From contig NZ_JBHYGL010000004.1 in NCBI RefSeq assembly GCF_051859025.1, positions 95,755-159,754 of the forward strand: 64,000 bases of DNA, in the 5' to 3' direction. The DNA is from Falsiroseomonas sp051859025. Its GTDB lineage: Bacteria > Pseudomonadota > Alphaproteobacteria > Acetobacterales > Acetobacteraceae. Both the position numbers and the translations under genes were made by a program. Shown piece by piece: positions 60,813 through 64,000 of the stretch (its first letter is position 1; the number at the start of each line of letters is the position of its first letter). The notes beneath the pieces are model-generated. The model saw only the letters and a list, made by a program, of their open reading frames with translations. It had not been told where the DNA came from and did no database searches.

Positions 60813-61590
60813 GCGCGTCGCGCCGGATTAGAAGCTCACGACGTAATTTGTCGAACGCCACATGGGCAAATCTCCCCGCATTCGCCGCGTTAATGCCTGT
60901 CTCGTACCTGGTCTTGGAAAACCATCCTGCGGCGAACTCCTCCATGATCAGAGAGGCTTCACGGCAGTGCGTGTCGAGCGCCTGTTCGAACCGATGATGG
61001 TCGGCAATGCTAGGGAAGCGCTTGTTGAAGCCGACGTGATTGGGAAGCTCGCGGCTCAGGAAATAGTCCAGGGATCTTCGCGTGAGCCGGCCGAAAAAAT
61101 CTCGAGCCAACACTCCAAACTGCTTGTCTGTGGCGAGGCCGCGCAGAGCCGCATGAGCTTCGTCTGCTTTGTAAGTGACCCCGAAGAGGCTCTCGCCAGC
61201 GCGCCCCGCGACGGCGCTCAAGCTCTCCGATGCAGCAAGCGTCGCCATCTCCCCGAAATCATCGATGCCGCCAGCCTGGCGTGCCGCGTCGTCGACGGCT
61301 TCAATCATGGCCGCGCAAATCTCGGCCAAATCGGCACCGTTGTTGACCTGTAGGCCAAGTTGGCGGAGCGCTGCGCCAAAGTCTTCGGCGCGGGCAGCGA
61401 GAGGTATCTGGGTGAGAAGCCAGAACGCGTGGCGAAGCGCGGGATTGTCCGCGCCCGACCGCAGACTCGCCTCGGCGGCGGCCGCTGCAGCGGTGGCGAC
61501 CTCGCCCGCATCTGCGCCGCCGGCAATGAGCTCAACGACGGCCTTCCATCTCCGTGTGGCGGGGAGCGTACCGAGCCTCTGGTGTCCCAT
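60805..61590 (-). CDS. Conserved partner of the QueC-like protein, unknown
   Basis: 261 residues, helical: RLGTLPATRRWKAVVELIAG, LRHAFWLLTQIPLAARAEDF, LAEICAAMIEAVDDAARQ, and FFGRLTRRSLDYFLSRELPN followed by HHRFEQALDTHCREASLIME. No recognised domain. The eight-base overlap with the QueC-like gene shows they form a two-gene operon. It could be a substrate, a regulatory subunit or an effector; nothing in the sequence decides. Confidence 0.6.
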   Translation of the reverse strand: MGHQRLGTLPATRRWKAVVELIAGGADAGEVATAAAAAAEASLRSGADNPALRHAFWLLTQIPLAARAEDFGAALRQLGLQVNNGADLAEICAAMIEAVDDAARQAGGIDDFGEMATLAASESLSAVAGRAGESLFGVTYKADEAHAALRGLATDKQFGVLARDFFGRLTRRSLDYFLSRELPNHVGFNKRFPSIADHHRFEQALDTHCREASLIMEEFAAGWFSKTRYETGINAANAGRFAHVAFDKLRRELLIRRDAHG

Positions 61591-61920
61591 CGATCAGGCG
61601 GAGGGGCCGGTGGCCGCCCAGGGATGTGCAAGTCCCTTGTTCCCGCCGAACCGTCTTTTCCCCAACATCATGGCTCCCTCTGCAATGCGAATCGCAGCCG
61701 CAACTGCGTTGAGCAAAGATGGCCAAGGGGTTGCAGAAACGCAATCAGAAGTAGTTTAGCGTAGCTCGTAGTTCCCGTGTCGGCGCCTGACGACTACCGG
61801 CTGCGAACCCGGCCCCGAACCGCAGAACTTCGCTGCGCTGCTTTTGTTCCCGCGGGCCTTCGATAAGAGATTGTTTTCGCTGTTCTTCTCGGTTGGGCGA
61901 CACGATCTTGCCTCCCAGCC
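61591..61920. other. Divergent promoter region between the QueC-like unit and the integration module
   Basis: 330 bases with no convincing gene, between divergently transcribed operons, so it should hold promoters for both. No clear operator was identified. The AT-richer part lies around 61680-61900. Confidence 0.45.
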
Positions 61921-62121
61921 ATGCTTCCGAACCCCTCCAATCCCCACCTCCCGCCGCACCTCCGCGAGGTCTGCAGCATCCTGGCCGCCGGCCTCGTGCG
62001 GCTGCGGAGCCGCGCTGCCGAGGAAGCTGCGCGCGAGGCTGCTGACCAGGGAGAGCGCGACCTACACTTCCCGTCCCCTCAGCGCCTGGATGCGAACCGG
62101 ACCAACCGGAGACCCGCATGA
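61921..62121 (+). CDS. Small protein of the integration module
   Basis: 66 residues: HLPPHLREVCSILAAGLVRL, RSRAAEEAAREAADQGERDL, HFPSPQRLDANRTNRRP. Such a small protein commonly precedes DUF2924 and the recombinase in alphaproteobacterial elements. The stop overlaps the ATG of the DUF2924 gene by four bases. Function unknown. Confidence 0.7.
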   Translation: MLPNPSNPHLPPHLREVCSILAAGLVRLRSRAAEEAAREAADQGERDLHFPSPQRLDANRTNRRPA

Positions 62122-62624
62122 CACGCGCCACCAAATCCAAAGCCGGCACCCCGCCGGCGCCGACCATCCCCGCCATTCCACCGGCCGACGTGCTCGGGCG
62201 CCTGGCAGCCCTGAAGACCACCGCCACGCCGGACCTGAAGCAGCAGTGGCGGGAGCTCTTCGCTGCCGAGCCGCCGCCCTACAACCGGCGCTTCCTGGAG
62301 AGCCGGCTGGCCTACCGGATCCAGGAACTGGCCTATGGCGGCCTGAAGCCCGAGACGATCCAGCGCCTCGAAGCCCTGGGTGAACAGCTCGACGGAGGCA
62401 ATCCCGTCCTGCGGCGCATCCGCGGCGACGACAAGCCGATCACCGGCACGCGCCTTATCCGCGAGTACCAGGGCGTCGAGCACAGCGTGACCGTGCTGCA
62501 CGACGGCTACGAGTATCAGGGGCGCCCTTACCAGTCGCTCTCCTCCATCGCCCGCGCCATCACCGGCACGCGCTGGAATGGCTGGCTGTTCTTCGGCCTG
62601 AAGAACCGGAGGGGCACGGCATGA
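62118..62624 (+). CDS. DUF2924 protein
   Basis: 168 residues: VLGRLAALKTTATPDLKQQW, FAAEPPPYNRRFLESRLAYR, LIREYQGVEHSVTVLHDGYE, and YQSLSSIARAITGTRWNGWL are typical of DUF2924, the standard partner of this recombinase family. A DNA-binding helper for integration is a reasonable guess. The four-base overlap with the recombinase gene shows coupling. Confidence 0.88.
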   Translation: MTRATKSKAGTPPAPTIPAIPPADVLGRLAALKTTATPDLKQQWRELFAAEPPPYNRRFLESRLAYRIQELAYGGLKPETIQRLEALGEQLDGGNPVLRRIRGDDKPITGTRLIREYQGVEHSVTVLHDGYEYQGRPYQSLSSIARAITGTRWNGWLFFGLKNRRGTA

Positions 62625-63952
62625 AGCGCAAGCCGGCCGCCGAGGCCGCGATGCCGGCCACGGTGCGTAAGATCCGCGCCGCTGTGTACACGCGGAAGTC
62701 GAGCGAGGAAGGCCTCGATATGGAGTTCAACTCGCTCGACGCCCAGCGCGAGGCGTGTGAGGCCTACATCACCAGCCAGCGGTCGGAGGGCTGGGTGCTG
62801 GTCCGCGACCGCTACGACGATGGCGGCGTGTCCGGCGGCACGCTGGAACGGCCTTCACTGCGGCGCCTGCTGGCCGATGTCGAGCGCGGCCTGATCGACG
62901 TGGTGGTGGTCTACAAGATCGACCGCCTGTCGCGCGCGCTGATGGACTTCGCCAAGCTGGTCGACGTATTCGACGCGAACAGCGTGACCTTCGTCTCCGT
63001 CACGCAGTCCTTCAACACGACGACCAGCATGGGGCGGCTCACGCTAAACATCCTGCTCAGCTTCGCGCAGTTCGAGCGCGAGGTCATTGGCGAGCGCATC
63101 CGCGACAAGGTGGCGGCGTCACGGGCGCGCGGAATCTGGATGGGGGGCTTCGTGCCACTCGGCTACGACGCCAAGGACCGCAAGCTGCTGGTGAACGAGG
63201 CGGAGGCGGCACTGGTGCGCCGGATCTTCGAAGGCTTCGTCGAGACGGAATCCGGTACGAAGCTGGTCCAGGCACTGCGCGCCGAGGGCGCCGTCACAAA
63301 ACGCGGGCGCGCCTTCACCAAGAGCGACGTCTATCGCGTGCTGAGCAACCGCACCTATCTCGGCGAGGCGATGCACAAGGGGAAGTCGCACCCCGGCGAG
63401 CATGCCGCCATCGTGCCGCGGGCGATGTGGGACGCGGCGCACGCCCTGCTGGCGATCAGCCCGAAGACACGCGCCAACCGCACCCGCTGCCAGACGCCTT
63501 CGCTGCTGCGCGGGCTGATCTTCGGGAGCGACGGGCGTGCCATGTCGCCCACCCACGCGCGGGGGCGCCGCGGGCAGCAGTACCGCTACTATGTCAGCCA
63601 GTCGGTGCTGAAGGGCAGCGCCGCGGATGGGCCGGCCATCGCGCGCATTTCGGCCGCGGAGATCGAGGGCGCGGTCATCGCCCAGGTCCGGGGGCTGCTG
63701 CGCCAGCCGGAGGTGGTGCTGGGCGCCTGGCGCGCGGCGCGGGCCTCGGCGCCGGATACGACCGAGGACGAGGCGCGGCTAGCGCTGGAGCGGCTGGACC
63801 CGCTTTGGGAGGAGCTCTTCCCCGCCGAGCAGGCGCGGATCATCCGCCTCCTGGTCGACCGGGTCGATATCGGGGCGGGCGGCGCCGACGTGCGGCTGAA
63901 GCTGGAGGGGCTGGCGAGCCTAGCGCGGGACCTGGCAACGCCGGCCGAATGA
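62621..63952 (+). CDS. Large serine recombinase (phage integrase)
   Basis: 443 residues. The catalytic domain has AVYTRKSSEEG with the nucleophile Ser27, then LDAQREACEAYI, VVYKIDRLSRAL and SFAQFEREVIGERIRDK. The recombinase domain follows (GYDAKDRKLLVNEAEAALV, RVLSNRTYLGEAMHKGKSHP). The ribbon region (LLRGLIFGSDGRAMSPTHAR) lacks the CxxC cysteines of many large serine integrases, as is usual for this alphaproteobacterial subgroup. It should integrate and, with an excision factor, excise the prophage. Confidence 0.93.
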   Translation: MKRKPAAEAAMPATVRKIRAAVYTRKSSEEGLDMEFNSLDAQREACEAYITSQRSEGWVLVRDRYDDGGVSGGTLERPSLRRLLADVERGLIDVVVVYKIDRLSRALMDFAKLVDVFDANSVTFVSVTQSFNTTTSMGRLTLNILLSFAQFEREVIGERIRDKVAASRARGIWMGGFVPLGYDAKDRKLLVNEAEAALVRRIFEGFVETESGTKLVQALRAEGAVTKRGRAFTKSDVYRVLSNRTYLGEAMHKGKSHPGEHAAIVPRAMWDAAHALLAISPKTRANRTRCQTPSLLRGLIFGSDGRAMSPTHARGRRGQQYRYYVSQSVLKGSAADGPAIARISAAEIEGAVIAQVRGLLRQPEVVLGAWRAARASAPDTTEDEARLALERLDPLWEELFPAEQARIIRLLVDRVDIGAGGADVRLKLEGLASLARDLATPAE

Positions 63953-64000
63953 CCTTCCCCCCTGCCTGGGATCCGCCTGTGATGAGAGAGTTGGCCTCCT

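Larger units (their letters stand above)
17766..63952. mobile_element. Siphovirus-type prophage with large serine integrase
   Basis: Contains a complete lambda-like late set: two-subunit terminase, gpW-like, portal, protease/capsid fusion, head-tail joining, tail tube, G/GT chaperone, tape measure, tip and spike. An early replication/recombination block, an excisionase-like gene and a rightward integration module complete it. The borders given are the outermost phage genes. Exact attL/attR were not found: no matching direct repeat was identified, and the right edge of the window is 48 bases past the integrase. The retron at 14.9-17.6 kb may lie inside or outside the element. Confidence 0.85.

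Noticed and set aside
58806..61590. Complete Qat (QatABCD) system
   Set aside because: Only the QueC-like gene fits; no QatA ATPase or TatD-like QatD is present, and the partner does not resemble QatB as I know it.
1..64000. CRISPR array
   Set aside because: No regularly spaced direct repeats of 25-40 bp were seen; the only arrays are short iteron-like motifs at 48.6-48.8 kb.

Overview
The window is high-GC DNA with the gene content and codon use of an alphaproteobacterium of the Acetobacteraceae, most like Roseomonas and relatives. I infer this from the Bug-type tricarboxylate-binding protein, the MBOAT/SGNH acetylation cluster, the DUF2924 plus serine-recombinase integration module and the prophage gene families. 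It falls into four zones: chromosome, a small patch of mobile debris, a retron, and a nearly complete siphovirus-type prophage carrying several cargo genes.

Zone 1 (1-11.6 kb) starts with a very large P-loop NTPase of unknown function (54-4532). Housekeeping genes follow: an SGNH hydrolase / MBOAT O-acyltransferase pair for polysaccharide acetylation, a second SGNH protein, a Bug solute-binding protein, a MORN-repeat protein and an M20 amidohydrolase. Zone 2 (11.6-14.9 kb) holds an unusual DUF616 + ATP-grasp fusion gene. It is bracketed by two inverted copies of a 161-bp IS5-type miniature element and a decayed IS630 transposase.

Zone 3 (14.9-17.6 kb) is a retron: a phosphoribosyltransferase-like effector with a C-terminal winged helix, a structured intergenic RNA, and a retron-type reverse transcriptase with YADD. 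A perfect 12-nt inverted repeat (16207-16218 and 16436-16447) gives the a1/a2 ends of the msr-msd RNA. The repeat arms lie inside the 3' end of the effector gene and the 5' end of the RT gene.

Zone 4 (17.77-63.95 kb) is the prophage. Leftward late genes run, in transcription order, from terminase through gpW, portal, a fused prohead protease/capsid gene, head-tail joining, tail tube, a G/GT frameshifted tail chaperone, tape measure and tail tip to a pectate-lyase-fold tail spike. Leftward early genes include an excisionase-like protein, a PD-(D/E)XK resolvase-like nuclease, a Sak4-like ATPase, a DUF669 protein, a RecB-like nuclease, a DEAH helicase, a primase-polymerase and two ParB-methyltransferases. 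A rightward integration module (DUF2924, large serine recombinase) sits at the right end. Many genes overlap by ATGA or GTGA, which fixes several starts.

Cargo genes of different composition or orientation interrupt the phage: a CHAT-domain caspase-like protease inside the tail operon, a DCC thiol oxidoreductase, a low-GC trypsin-like protease, and a two-gene QueC-like/winged-helix unit next to the integrase. With the retron and the large NTPase this looks like a defence-rich accessory region. Defence roles are inferred from family and context, not shown by the sequence.
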